DNA of 64,000 nucleotides from CAZMLC01 sp964567125 (GTDB taxonomy: Bacteria; Verrucomicrobiota; Kiritimatiellia; RFP12; UBA1067), in the NCBI GenBank assembly GCA_964567125.1, contig CAZMLC010000001.1:114330-178329 (forward strand), read 5' to 3'. Made by a program: the position numbers and the translations under genes. Of the stretch, positions 1 to 11,627 are shown piece after piece. The notes below the pieces were generated by a model, which did no database searches, was not told the origin of the DNA, and worked only from the letters and a program-made list of their open reading frames with translations. How positions within the stretch are numbered: the stretch's first letter is position 1; every line of letters starts with the position of its first letter.

Positions 1-198
1 GATTCCCCAGCCACGTCTCTGACGTGAACTTTCAGATATTTTTTTGTCCTTACAGTCATTTACTTTTTGCGACCCATCCATTACTTTAGTTTCAATACTA
101 CAAACCGTGCAGATTGTTTTTTGTTTTGAAGTAGACATGTACACCAACATGTTTGACATCATCACACGTACGGATTGGACAAACGAAGGAGCGTCGCC

Positions 199-3100
199 AT
201 GCAGACAAGATGGATGCATTTTTTACACGAAAAGAACCGCGTTTTGAAAGCGGTTTTCTTGAGCCTGTTTCTCGTGCCATTCACGCCCATGTTTGCGGCG
301 AATGTCACCTGGACGGGTGCTGGAGGCAACACACTCTATTCCAATCCGGCCAACTGGAGTGGCGACGTTGTTCCAACGCAGGGCAACAATGGTTATTTCG
401 CGAGCAGTACCACGGCAACAGTGACCTTCCCTGAGGGAGGATACACGGACATGGGAACGACGGAAACCGAAAGCCAATCCGATATTACCTTCGATGTCAG
501 AGGGTCCTGGTGGTTAAAACCAGCCAATTCCACATGGGGCAACCCAACGTTTCGTATCGGTGGTGGCGCACACAGTATCAACATCGAAAGTGTAAATAAC
601 GCAAAACCACAGATGTTGCTCTCCAATGCAGTAGTTCGCGCCGTATCCACTTCGGTTGACATTACTACGACGTTTCAGTCAGGTCTGATCAATTTCTATA
701 ACCCCAACGGAGTCTTAAGCGGAAACTCGCTCGTCATCGGACATGACGACAAGCGGAATCATATCGTACGCTTTGAAACCGGCACCACCTCTTATTGGAA
801 CAATATCGATTTTCGCGCCAAGGGCCCTACCACCAATCGCGTGTGTATCAATGGCGGTGAACACCACGTTTATTATAACCTTAACATTGCCAATCAGGAA
901 CGCGCAGGCGTAACCGGCACATGGGAGGTCGCTGGCGGAGAATTTATCACACATTACTTCTCTCATATCGGCATGGTCAAAGGACGCATCGGATGCGTCA
1001 CAGTGTCAGGGGGAAAATGGACCGCGAAACGTGATGTTGAGATCGGCTATTCTGACAATGCCGGAAGCCATGGCATATTGACCATCGCAGGCGGAACATT
1101 TGAGCAGGCGCTTGCAGACGATAATTCCATAACCCAAACGCGCATCGGTCATCAAATTGGCAATACCGGTGTTGTCGAGATAACTTCTGGACGTTTTATT
1201 TCAACCAATTATCAGACCATCGTCGGTTGCAACCAAAAAAGCGTAGCCCGCTTCAACGTGTACGGAGGACAGGTCGCCACCAAGTTCTTTCATGTTGCAT
1301 CGAATCCATCGGCCACGGGCTCGGTGATGGTCACTGGTGGATGCTGGACGAATTCCGGCAACGGAACGGTCGGGCAATACGGTTTCGGCGAGATGACCGT
1401 CAGCGGAGGCTCCCTCACGTGGAATGACTGGCTGATGGTCGCGTCAAACGATAAAGGCCGGGGACATCTGACGCTGGCAGGCGGAACGACTCAGTTCGCG
1501 CAAATCCTCGTTTCGCACTATGGCGGTGGCGACGGCGTGGTGGATGTTACGGGCGGTACGAATCGGTACAACCGGGTTCAAGTCGGCTCACAACCGAATA
1601 TTCGCAGTCTGTTCCGCATCAGCGGAGGAACCAATGATTTTTATGGCGGTGATGGTCTGATCATCGGAAGTCAGGGAGGAGCCGAGGCCTATATTCTCGG
1701 CGGCGGCAACCACTTTACACAGATCCGTATCGGACAATCCAGCAATAAGACCGACATCGTCTCCTCGCTGGTCATCAGCAACGGGTTTTCGCATGTTGAC
1801 AACACGATCAACGTTGCCGACAACATCGACAATTCAGGCGTGCTTGAACTGAATGGCGGTCTGCTCGAAGCCAAGGAAATCCGCGGCTGGGCTGGTGCCA
1901 TCTGTAAGGGAGGCCGCGGACAAGCGCATTTGAAAGCCAACGGCGGCACACTGCGTGCCCTGGATGCCGCGAGTGTGTTGGTGCATGACTTTGATTCCGC
2001 GATGCTCGGCGAACACGGGCTGACCATCAATACCGCAGGTTTAAATCTCGCAAACGTTCCGCAGATCTTCACCAACCAGATTGACGCCAACGGCATGCTC
2101 CTAAAAGTCGGTACGGGAACGCTCACCCTTTCCGGCGCGAACACGCATGCGCGAACGATCGTCGCGGAGGGTACAGTGGCCATCGCGTCTTCCGGAACTG
2201 CAGGAAACAACGCGATCGTCACCAACAATGCCATGTTCGCGTTGGTCAACGCAGCGCCATCACTCGCACTGAGAACGTTGACGCTCGGCAATACATCCAG
2301 CGCAGGCTGGCTCTCCATAACGCCGGGCAACACACTCACCATCACGCAGGAAAACGGCCTGTCGATCACGTTAGGCAAGCTCTTCCTCGCCAACGCGGCA
2401 ACCGACGGCACCTATACGATTTTCGTTTGCGCAGGCAATGTGCCGATTACCGCGCTGAACGCCTTGGATGTGGCCAATCCGGCAACGGGCAAGGCCTATA
2501 CCTTCGCGACAACCTATAACGCCGGCACGGACAGCACAGCGATCACGTTGACCATTCAAGACAAGTCCTCGCTTTCCGTGACGCAACGGACATGGAATGG
2601 TGGTTCAGGTAGCGCATGGGACGCAACGGGGAACTGGATCGATGCGGCCATTCCCCAAGCAGGTGAAAACGCGCGCTTCCCTGAATCTGCACTGAACAAA
2701 ACCATTGCCATCGCATCCGGCGCCACTGCTGGCAGCCTGGCCTTTGATGCCACGAGCGGTTACACGCTGAGCGGAACTGACGCCTTGACACTTTACATGG
2801 GAGGTCGGGCCGGTGAAATCACCGCAACGGCCGGCGCGCACACAATCGCCGCACCGCTGGCATTACCGCGGTCTGTAGCAACGGATATTCGCGCGACTGC
2901 CGCAGTCGCGCTCACAGGCGAAATTTCGGGTGCAGGCGGCATCTCAAAAATGGGTGCAGGAGCCTTAACACTGTCAGGGACAAATACGTTTGCAGGCGGG
3001 ATTATCGCCAATGGCGGCTTACTCGACATCGCTAACGCGAAGTCCTTCGGTGACGCCGAACATCTGCACCTCATTATCGCCGATGGCACGCTGCGCTATT

Positions 3101-4791
3101 CCGGCGAGGCGGCCGCGCTGGTGTGCGGCTTCACGCTGAACGCCACCTCAAGCACCGCGCCGGTGATCCTTGATGTGGAGCGTGATCTCGCCCTAGAAGG
3201 CACCTTCTTAAACAACAATGGAGCGCTCATCAAGCGCGGACCGGGCACACTGCAATTGACACTTACAGCGCCGACGACACTCACGGTCGGGAACGGAGCA
3301 GGATCGAGCGAACCGCAACCCGATCCGATCGTCTTCCCGGCTGATGGCAGCGCCCCTGCCTCCGGGTTTACGGGACTCACCGTGGCGGAAGGCACGTTGC
3401 GGCTCATCGGATCGCCGGACTTCACAACACGAATGGAACACATGGTCAACATCGGGACCAAAACCCTGCAAGGCTCGGTCGCCCCTGCTCTGGAGTTGGT
3501 CGGCGGACGGTTTGCCGTGGGCGGTGGATCAATGGCTACATGGGTCGGACCATGGTGTTGGAGCGGAACCGTGTTGACCAACGCGGCGTTGCGCATTTTC
3601 GATAGTTCAATCACGGTCAATACCTTGCTTCTGGGAGCAGGTGGCACCTGCCAGACGCAGACCCCTGAACTTTTGATCGACCATTCCACGATTGATGTCT
3701 ATTGGCGTACAGGGTGGTCCGATCAGATCGGAAACACGCCCGCCATGACAACGATCCGCAACGGTAGCACGCTGTTCGTGCAGCAAACAGACATCAGTCT
3801 CAATAATCCCTTCTCCGTGCTGATTGACAACAGCACGGTCGAATGCCGCAATTCCACGCCGACAAGTGGACGCGTACGCTTCGGCGGAAACGCATGCGGC
3901 ACGTTTACCATCGCCAATAGCGGACGGCTCTCCGTTCCGCGAATCCGCATGGAGAGCGGCCGAAACGAAGGCGTGCATATCGTATTTGACGGCGGCGTGC
4001 TTCAACCGACGATCACGGAGATGCTGCTCTTCCAGAATGCCGGCAAGCACAGCGTCGACCTTATGGACCGCGGCGCTACGTTCGAAATCAACAGCGCTCT
4101 CACCTATACCGTGGCGCACCCGCTCACAGGCAACGGTGGTCTCACCAAGACAGGCAGCGGCACGCTCATTTTCGGGCCGACGATGACGGAGGCGGGATCA
4201 GCGACCAACATGACGGGACTCGTGACCGGTCAGTACACGGGTATCACACGCATCGAAGCGGGAACGCTTGTCGTCAGCAACGGAGCACTCCGCGCCGATG
4301 CAGCCGTGGCGCTCAACACGGATGCACAGCTCAATGCAGGTGGCGCTGCTCTGCCGTTAGCCAAACTTTCGGGCTCAGGTACGGTCGTGAATGGAACCGT
4401 GGAACCCGCTGCTATTGCGCCCGGCGCTCAGGACGGTGACATCGCTACGCTTGCCGTGGACAGCATTACTTGTGCGAACACGGTGTTCGCCTGCGACGTG
4501 CAGCAGAACCTCACGTCCGGCACCGTACTGACGAACGACATGCTCCACGTAGCCGGGACTATTTCGGGTACAGCGATCGTGGATTTCGGACGGAATACAG
4601 CGGATCCGCTCAGCGTGCCAACATCGTTCACCGTGGCTCGTTATGCGCCTGAGAACGGAACCCCGGATGTTTCGCAGTGGAGAGCACGTGGGTTCGGACG
4701 CGGCAGTGTTATCGGTACATTTTCAGCATCAACAGGTGACATTCGTGTACGCATCAGTTATACTGGAGGTACAGCTCTTATTCTCCGCTAG
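199..4791 (+). CDS. Giant exported autotransporter-associated beta-strand repeat protein
   Basis: About 1530 aa. I chose the ATG at 199 because AAGGAG lies 7 bases upstream (186-191) and a signal peptide follows at once (basic N-terminus, hydrophobic core, cleavage probably after PMFA). The in-frame TTG at 175 lacks a ribosome site. After the signal comes a TWTGAGG...NPANWSG opening typical of these exoproteins, then a long beta-rich region. Four stretches match the autotransporter-associated beta-strand repeat pattern (K-G-x-G-T-L-x-L-S-G-x-N-T), near residues 634, 914, 1009 and 1314, and a second WNGGSGSAWD opening lies near residue 800. No C-terminal autotransporter barrel, PEP-CTERM or LPXTG motif is visible. 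The last 14 residues resemble those of the next protein. It is probably a surface or secreted adhesin-like parallel beta-helix; its ligand is unknown. Confidence 0.85.
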   Translation: MQTRWMHFLHEKNRVLKAVFLSLFLVPFTPMFAANVTWTGAGGNTLYSNPANWSGDVVPTQGNNGYFASSTTATVTFPEGGYTDMGTTETESQSDITFDVRGSWWLKPANSTWGNPTFRIGGGAHSINIESVNNAKPQMLLSNAVVRAVSTSVDITTTFQSGLINFYNPNGVLSGNSLVIGHDDKRNHIVRFETGTTSYWNNIDFRAKGPTTNRVCINGGEHHVYYNLNIANQERAGVTGTWEVAGGEFITHYFSHIGMVKGRIGCVTVSGGKWTAKRDVEIGYSDNAGSHGILTIAGGTFEQALADDNSITQTRIGHQIGNTGVVEITSGRFISTNYQTIVGCNQKSVARFNVYGGQVATKFFHVASNPSATGSVMVTGGCWTNSGNGTVGQYGFGEMTVSGGSLTWNDWLMVASNDKGRGHLTLAGGTTQFAQILVSHYGGGDGVVDVTGGTNRYNRVQVGSQPNIRSLFRISGGTNDFYGGDGLIIGSQGGAEAYILGGGNHFTQIRIGQSSNKTDIVSSLVISNGFSHVDNTINVADNIDNSGVLELNGGLLEAKEIRGWAGAICKGGRGQAHLKANGGTLRALDAASVLVHDFDSAMLGEHGLTINTAGLNLANVPQIFTNQIDANGMLLKVGTGTLTLSGANTHARTIVAEGTVAIASSGTAGNNAIVTNNAMFALVNAAPSLALRTLTLGNTSSAGWLSITPGNTLTITQENGLSITLGKLFLANAATDGTYTIFVCAGNVPITALNALDVANPATGKAYTFATTYNAGTDSTAITLTIQDKSSLSVTQRTWNGGSGSAWDATGNWIDAAIPQAGENARFPESALNKTIAIASGATAGSLAFDATSGYTLSGTDALTLYMGGRAGEITATAGAHTIAAPLALPRSVATDIRATAAVALTGEISGAGGISKMGAGALTLSGTNTFAGGIIANGGLLDIANAKSFGDAEHLHLIIADGTLRYSGEAAALVCGFTLNATSSTAPVILDVERDLALEGTFLNNNGALIKRGPGTLQLTLTAPTTLTVGNGAGSSEPQPDPIVFPADGSAPASGFTGLTVAEGTLRLIGSPDFTTRMEHMVNIGTKTLQGSVAPALELVGGRFAVGGGSMATWVGPWCWSGTVLTNAALRIFDSSITVNTLLLGAGGTCQTQTPELLIDHSTIDVYWRTGWSDQIGNTPAMTTIRNGSTLFVQQTDISLNNPFSVLIDNSTVECRNSTPTSGRVRFGGNACGTFTIANSGRLSVPRIRMESGRNEGVHIVFDGGVLQPTITEMLLFQNAGKHSVDLMDRGATFEINSALTYTVAHPLTGNGGLTKTGSGTLIFGPTMTEAGSATNMTGLVTGQYTGITRIEAGTLVVSNGALRADAAVALNTDAQLNAGGAALPLAKLSGSGTVVNGTVEPAAIAPGAQDGDIATLAVDSITCANTVFACDVQQNLTSGTVLTNDMLHVAGTISGTAIVDFGRNTADPLSVPTSFTVARYAPENGTPDVSQWRARGFGRGSVIGTFSASTGDIRVRISYTGGTALILR

Positions 4792-4857
4792 CAGCGGATG
4801 CTTTTTCGTTGAACAGAGGGTCATGTTTCAAGCAGGGTAGCAGGTTAATCGTATATA

Positions 4858-4884
4858 CCGACGATGGCATAAGGGCATTGTCGG
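4858..4884 (+). promoter_or_regulatory. Stem-loop touching the ribosome site of the second giant exoprotein gene
   Basis: The arms CCGACGATG (4858-4866) and CATTGTCGG (4876-4884) pair over 9 positions with one G-T wobble, around a 9-base loop. The hairpin is followed directly by AAAAAGGAG, the ribosome binding site of the gene starting at 4901. There is no T run, so it is not a normal terminator. It may stabilise the mRNA end or affect translation; this is inference from position alone. Confidence 0.4.
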
Positions 4885-4900
4885 AAAAAGGAGTAGCGTC

Positions 4901-7900
4901 ATGCATATGCATCACATTGGACTTCTACTAAGTGTAATCCTAGTTGCGCAAGGGGTGTTTGCCGACATTCAAAAGGCAGGAACCTTGCTGATCGATCTGA
5001 ATGCAGCGGATCTTTCCGTGGTGGGTGAAAATGGAAAGGTCAGTACTTGGGCGAACCNNNNNNNNNNNNNNNNNNNNNNNNNNNNNNNNNNNNNNNNNNN
5101 NNNNNNNNNNNNNNNNNNNNNNNNNNNNNNNNNNNNNNNNNNNNNNNNNNNNNNNNNGCAGCGGATCTTTCCGTGGTGGGTGAAAATGGAAAGGTCAGTA
5201 CTTGGGCGAACCGGGCCACCACCGATGGCGGACTCGGCGATTCCTTTAAACCAGCAGTGGCCGGTCAAGGACCTGTCTTCAAAACCTATGCAGGCGCTCC
5301 TGCTGTTTACTTCGCCGGAAGCGCAAATTCCATCCTGACGGGCATGGTGGCTTCCGCATCCGTCACGGGCGCGAAATCGTGGACCTTGGAGACGTGGATC
5401 AACACGCCCGTGCCCGGCGGAACCAGTACCTATTTTTCATGGACGTACCGGACCGGCAGCTCGCCCCAAAATCGTCTCTTTGAAGCGCGTTGGACCAGCG
5501 ACGCCGGCAATGCAATCGAGCACTATGGAAACAACGTGGGATGGAGCAGTCGTCTGCCGAGTGCCAATCAATGGCATCACATTGTCTTGACGCGACGCGA
5601 ATCGGACAAAATGGAGTTCATCTATGTTGACGGTTCTCTCGTCACCGAACTTCAGCGACCGGACGTGAACCTCTTACCCGATGGTATTTTTATTATCGGC
5701 GGCACGCAGAACGGTGGACGCAACGGCTTTGATTACGCCGCAACCACGTACATCGGCCAAATCCGACTCCACTCCGGGTTTATGAACCAAGAGGCTGCAA
5801 CCGCAAATTATCTGGCCGAGCGCACAGCCTACGGACAGAGCGCACCAGCAGACTCCATCTGGGCCGGAGCCCCTGGACAATCCCTGCCGTGGGAATCAGC
5901 TGCGAACTGGCAGAACGGCCTCGTCGCGGGATCGCTTTCGCGCGTGGCAATTACAAACAATGGTCTCGTCACGCTCACATCCGACGTCGAGACGCTGGCC
6001 GCGTTAAAACCCTCTCTCGGCGCATTGACCTTAACCGAAAATGCGCAAATCCAAGTGAATCTGCCGTCGGGCAGTTACAGCTATTTCGGAAATGGCAGCG
6101 GCAACACCTTTATCCTGAATATCCTCAGTGGATCGCTCTCCACGCTCGATGAGAACAATTCCAACCATCAGGCCTTTGGCGCGAACAGCGGAACAGGTCT
6201 CGCGACAATCGGCGGTGGATCGTCAGACGCGTTGCTGCACGCTGATCGCGACATCCGCCTCGCCTATGGGAATGGATGCACCGCGCGCGTTGAAGTCAAG
6301 ACGAACGGCATGTTGCGTTCGCGCGGCGGATACCTGATTGTGGGTGCAGGAAACGGTTCGGATGGCAAGCTGACGGTCAATGGCGGTACAATTGATTTTA
6401 TCAATACAACCCGCCGTCTCGTGCTTGTCGATGGTGGTGGCAAAGCGGTCCTCGAGTTTAACAGCGGACTTGTTCGTCCCGATACGCTCTTCTTTGCGCA
6501 AGGCACAGGCGTGGCAAGTTCGTATGCGGCAGCCTTCCTTAACGGCGGCCTACTTGACGTGAACCAGATCGCGGTTGGCTCAACAACCGGCACCAATCTA
6601 CTCTACCTCAACAGCGGCATGATCCGCAACCGCACGACGCATACCAGCTTCCTGCAAAACATGACAGCCGCGTATGTCCAAGCAGGCGGCGCCCGTTTCG
6701 ATGTCGTACCCAACACGACGATTACCGTGGCACAACCGTTGCTTCATGACCCCGAATTAGGTTCAGCCACGGATGGCGGTCTGCGTAAATCGGGTTCTGG
6801 CGCGCTTATTCTCGCAGGAGCAAATACGCTGAATGGCGCGATCGTTGTGGAGCAAGGTTCACTGCAATTCAACCATGTGAATGCGCTCCCTGCCGACTAT
6901 GCAGGCCCCATCACCCTTGCGTCGCCAACATCAAGCATCGGATTTAACAAAATCGGCGGTCTTGCCTATCTGCTGACCCTGTTAACAGTCGACTCAACGG
7001 GATCGCTCGCGTTAATGGCCAACAACAAGGACGATTCGGTCGACCTTTCCGGTTATCCCAACCTTTCACTGGCAATCGCCGGCACCTTCACCTACTCAGG
7101 AACCTACACACCTGCAACCGATTATGTCTTCAATCTGGTCGTTGGCAGTGCGGTCACCTATAACACTGCTCTCACCGGCACGCGCGCCGTACGCGTTTAC
7201 GGTGATCAGAAAGGCTCCCTCTTGCTGAAGGGCGACAACAGCTACACGGGCGGAACGCGCATTGAGGCCGGCAAGGTCGTGCTCGGCCACGTCAATGCCC
7301 TCGGCACGACAGGCGCCATCAGTCTGTACAACAACGCTGCACTGGCCATCAATGTCAATGCGGCCCCCCCTGACTTCTTTACGCGGCTCACCACCGATTC
7401 CGTCGGATACCTCTTATTAACGGGAGTCTCTTCCAACTTAACGGTCAACCTGTCAAACCATCCCGGAATCAAGCTCGGCACGGATGGAACCACCGTCCCG
7501 TATGGAGGCACGTTAACGCCGTCCAGCGACAATGTGTACCATCTCGGAGGCGGTAGCACCGCATTCCGCGTTAACAGCAACCAGGGGCTTGTCCTGACAA
7601 ATTTAACCGATGCCGCTGATGCCACACCGCGCAAGGTCATCCTGGAGGGTGACGGCATCGTGCGCATCTATAATTCCAGCTATTCCGGCGGACTCCTTAT
7701 CAGCAACAACGCGGCCCTTTTCGCGACCGGCGATAATGCGTTCGGCGCCATCCCCGTCACAGAAGATCCGTCCAACGTTGTTGTGAACGGCGGCGTGATC
7801 CGTGCGGGTGACGGTTCCTTCAATGTCCACAGCAACCGCGGGCTGGTCATTGGCGCAGACGGATGCGAATTGCACCCATGGGGGGATCGTATAATGAACT

Positions 7901-10900
7901 GGCAGGGTAAACTCTACGGTTCAGGCGTCATTTTCACCAGCGACCGCGGTGAAGGTTATTTCGCAGATCTTTCCAATTATAGGGGCGCGTTCAACATTGA
8001 AAGTGGTGCCACGCTCGGCGTCGGCAGCGGCGATAATCTGGTCTTTAATCCTGCTATTGGCGTCTTCGGCGGCAACGGCTTTTTCGGCATCAACAACACG
8101 ATGAACACCAACTGGTCGTCCGCCATCCAGCGCGCATTGGGAAGTGATGGCAACGCCGGATTTGGTCTGCGTAAACGCGGCACCGGCACCCTGACGCTCG
8201 ATGTGGTGCAGAACTTCACGGGCAACACGGTCATCGATGGCGGTATACTACAACCGGCGTTCGACAGCGCGATCAGCTACGGATCCGGCAAAGGAAGCGT
8301 GATCATCAATACGGCCGGTAAACTGGATATCGGCAACCAGACGATCAATATCAACGGACTCAACGGTACGGGACAGGTTATCGGACAAGGCACGCTCCGC
8401 GTCGGCAACAACAACGCCTCCGCAACCTATAGCGGCGCAACCGCGGCAAACGAGATGCGGCTTGTCAAGACAGGCACCGGAACACTCACGCTGCAGACGC
8501 GCGCAACGTGGAATACCACCGTTGAGCAAGGCACGTTGAACATGGCCAACCCTTATGGACCGCGCGGCGACCTGGAGCTTCAAAGCACGACAACCGTCAA
8601 TGTTGCACCCTTTGAGTGGCGCAATGCGTATCCCAAAACATTTACCTCCGCGGATGTGACCTATCGCAATGGTTTGCTGGGTGCCTATTTCTTTATAGCC
8701 AATGTCAACAACACATCCATGGATAGCTATTCAAAGATTATCAGCATCTACACCAATGCGCCGTATCGGCTCTCCAACAGTTGGAATGCGCAACGCACAA
8801 CGTATACGAATGGATCTGAAGTGATTCCCTATTTCGATTTCGGCTGTACGGATGCGGCGTATAGTCCCTGCGTATTTCCGGCACCGTTCAACGATATCAA
8901 CACGAATCGATTCCTCGCGGTCTGGCGCGGCTGGTTTGTAGCGACCAACGCCGCGATCTATACCTTCGGAACCGTCAGCGACGACGGCTCGGCGATCTAT
9001 ATCAATGGCAACCTCATCGTCAACAACAATAAGGACCAAAGTTATAATACGACGAACATGGTGACCGGAAGCATTGAGCTTGGACAAGGCTTGCATGAAA
9101 TCGTCGTCGCATACTATGAAAACACGGGTGGTCAAGGATTCACCGCCTACCAGATTGCGGGCAACCAGACCAACATGCTCTCACAAGCGCTGCTCGTTCC
9201 GCCGCAGCCCTACTCGGATCTGGTCAACGTCACCGCGACGAGCACAGCAAAATTGCTCATCAACACCAATGCGGGTGTCAATTTCGTCAATACGCGTGAT
9301 ACAACCTTTGCCGGTGTGTTCAGCGCTACCAACTCAACCTATCTGGGTAAATCGGGAAGCGCCACGCTGACACTGGCAAGCACGAATTACTATGCCCCTG
9401 GCGAAACCATCGTATCCGAAGGTGAACTCAATTACGCAACGTCCGTCAACCGCGGATCGATCCGCATCCAATCCAATGCAACCGTGCGCCTCTCCGCAGC
9501 ATCGCAGGGGCTTTGGGGCAGGTATTATGACATTGTCGGCTTTACCAACCGTTATTTCACCGTGCTCAGCGATTATGAAGCCTACCTGGCATCGAGCCCG
9601 GTATCCATGATTGCTTCAAGCGCCTTGAACAACAAGCTCGACCTGAACTTCGGGACAGATGGCAGCGGGTTTGCAGCGCCGTATAACAGTAAGAGCAGGG
9701 CCAACTTCCAGGTCATCTGGCGCGGCAGCATCGTGATTCCGCAAGCGGGAACCTACACGTTCTATACCGCTAGCGATGATGGATCCATGCTCTTCATCAA
9801 TGGAATTGCTGTTGTCAACAACAACTATTACCAAGGTATTATGGAGCGCTCGGGCTCCATTACGCTAAACGCGGGAATCCATGATTTCGCACTCAGCTTC
9901 TATCAAGGTGGTGGCGGATACGGACTGACGGCATCGATTGCGGGTCCCAATCTCCCAAAACAGTTTATCCCGAATGCGATGCTGATCCCGATCCCGGTCA
10001 ATGCAAACAACGCCTATGTTCCGCAACTTTGTACTGGGTTATCAGGAGAGGGACACTACCGGTTGAACACCTATGCCATCGAACAGATTGTCGATCAGAC
10101 CGACTACACGTTCGCAGGACATTTCCATGGTGATGCGTTTACCGGCCTCTTTAAAAACGGGCCCGCGACCTGGACCATCGCCGGCGATAACAGCGATTTC
10201 TCAGGGCGCTGGCTGATCGGTAAAGGCACGTTGCGCGTGCAGGGTGCAGGTAATCTTGGAGCCGGCATTATCAGCTTGGCCTCAAACGCGGTGCTCGACG
10301 TCTACGACGCGACCAACGTCACCCTTCAGGCGCTCACGGGAAGCGGTGCGGTCTCCATCGGAACAGCGGCAAGCGTGACGCTTTCAGCTAGTATCGATGG
10401 CTTCAACGGGACCCTGCAAAACAATGGCACGCTCACTTTGAAAGGCGCAGCAACCACGATCCCCGCGAACCGCATCACGGGGACTGGAACCATCCAACTC
10501 GAAAACGGCGCTGTCCTGAACATGTCCGAACAGACCTTGCCGATCGCTTCGGAACTCGTGGTTTCCAATGGCGTGTTGGCCTTGGCGATCACGAATGCCA
10601 GCACATGGACGTTGGATCAGCTGACACTCCATGCGCCCGGATCACTCTCGGTGCGTGCCAGCGGACTCTTTGGTCGCTACTACGATGTCCAGAACCTCAA
10701 TACGACCGAAGTCTTCAACGCATTCCTCTCGGTTGACAGCGCACTCGCCTTTGTGCAAAACCCAGCGAAATGCACGTACCAGTTCAAGGCGTCGACCTGG
10801 GAGGTCGGCAACGTCTTTGATTATGGTAACTTCGTTACGGGACCGCCACGCACAGGGGATGTTTTCTTCCCTGGCAAATACGCGGCCTACAGCAATGGCG

Positions 10901-11571
10901 TGACCAGCGCAAACAATTTCATTGTGATCTGGCAGGGCAAGATCACGATCCCACAGGAAGGCCGTTACGGATTCAGAACCTACAGCGATGATAACTCCAT
11001 GTTGTTCATCAACAATCAACTTGTCGTGGATAGCAATGGCAGTCACAGCCCGACGTTTAAAGAGGGATTCACGGATCTATCCGCAGGCTTGCATGACATC
11101 TGTATTCTTTACTGCCAGCAGGGCGGTGGGTATGCCATGCGCGCTGATATTTTCGCGCCCGGCAGTAGCGATTACATCGCCATTCCGAACAGCATTCTTG
11201 TTGCGGCCGAGGAGGATATTCCCGCGTACACGGTTACTATCACCGATCTTAACGTCATGAACGCGGGCACGGCAAGCATGGACTTTATTGCGTCCGGAAC
11301 GCTTGGCCTCTCCGTGGTGAATCTCGATACGCTCGCCAAGCTGACGTTCAGCGGTGCCGGTGCGGGCGTCACGACCTCCACGCTCGACGTCACGCTGGCA
11401 TCTGAAGTGGAACGCGGCAGTCCGACCTGGCTGATCGATTTCACCGCGTCCAATGGACTTGATCTGTCCGGTAAGACACTGCAGGCGTTCGGCACGGACG
11501 GCCGCCTCTTCTACCGCGATAAGATCGTGTATGTCACGCGGACACAAGGCTCGATATTGTTCTTGCGTTAA
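4901..11571 (+). CDS. Giant exported LamG/PA14/beta-strand repeat protein (interrupted by a false gap)
   Basis: About 2171 aa once the false gap is removed. The ATG at 4901 has AAGGAG 7 bases upstream and a signal peptide ending near GVFA. The frame shifts across the N run, but deleting 155 bases (100 N plus one copy of a duplicated 55 bp) restores one continuous frame. Domains in order, in merged residues: a LamG/concanavalin-like domain (about 75-250); beta-strand repeats near 575, 719, 1037, 1135 and 1429; and three PA14-like domains at about 1205-1370, 1485-1635 and 1870-2035. Each PA14 unit has the G-x-YY/YF opening, the W-x-G core, the SDD-x-S-x-x-x-I-N strand and a G-x-H-x-I/F strand. 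PA14 and LamG domains often bind glycans, so a polysaccharide-binding surface protein is likely. Its C-terminal tail (GSILFLR) resembles that of the preceding protein (GTALILR). Confidence 0.85.
5003..5057. repeat. 55 bp direct duplicate flanking N run (first copy)
   Basis: Positions 5003-5057 and 5158-5212 are identical over 55 bases and abut the two edges of the N run. This fits two contigs that end in the same k-mer and were scaffolded without merging, not a biological repeat. Confidence 0.95.
5058..5157. other. 100 N scaffold join, probably no missing sequence
   Basis: A run of exactly 100 N inside the second giant exoprotein gene. Because the 55 bp flank is duplicated (5003-5057 and 5158-5212), the contigs overlap. 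Collapsing the overlap restores the reading frame, since 155 removed bases equals the observed change of frame. Confidence 0.95.
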
Positions 11572-11587
11572 ACGCTTGCTTCACGCG

Positions 11588-11624
11588 AAACGGGGCGCGG
11601 CGATGAAGCCGCGCCCCGTTTTTT
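11588..11624. terminator. Bidirectional intrinsic terminator
   Basis: The arms AAACGGGGCGCGGC (11588-11601) and its complement (11608-11621) flank a GATGAA loop, with a T run on the right and A residues on the left. It lies between the convergent exoprotein and cytochrome/peptidase genes, so it can serve both. Confidence 0.9.
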
Positions 11625-11627
11625 AAA

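Noticed and set aside
12..26. Hairpin CACGTC-TCT-GACGTG at the left edge
   Set aside because: The stem is only 6 bp and the T run is 14 bases away, so calling it a terminator of an unseen upstream gene is not supported.
153..158. Perfect TTGACA upstream of the first exoprotein gene
   Set aside because: No acceptable -10 box at 16-18 bases, and it lies too close to the start codon to be useful.
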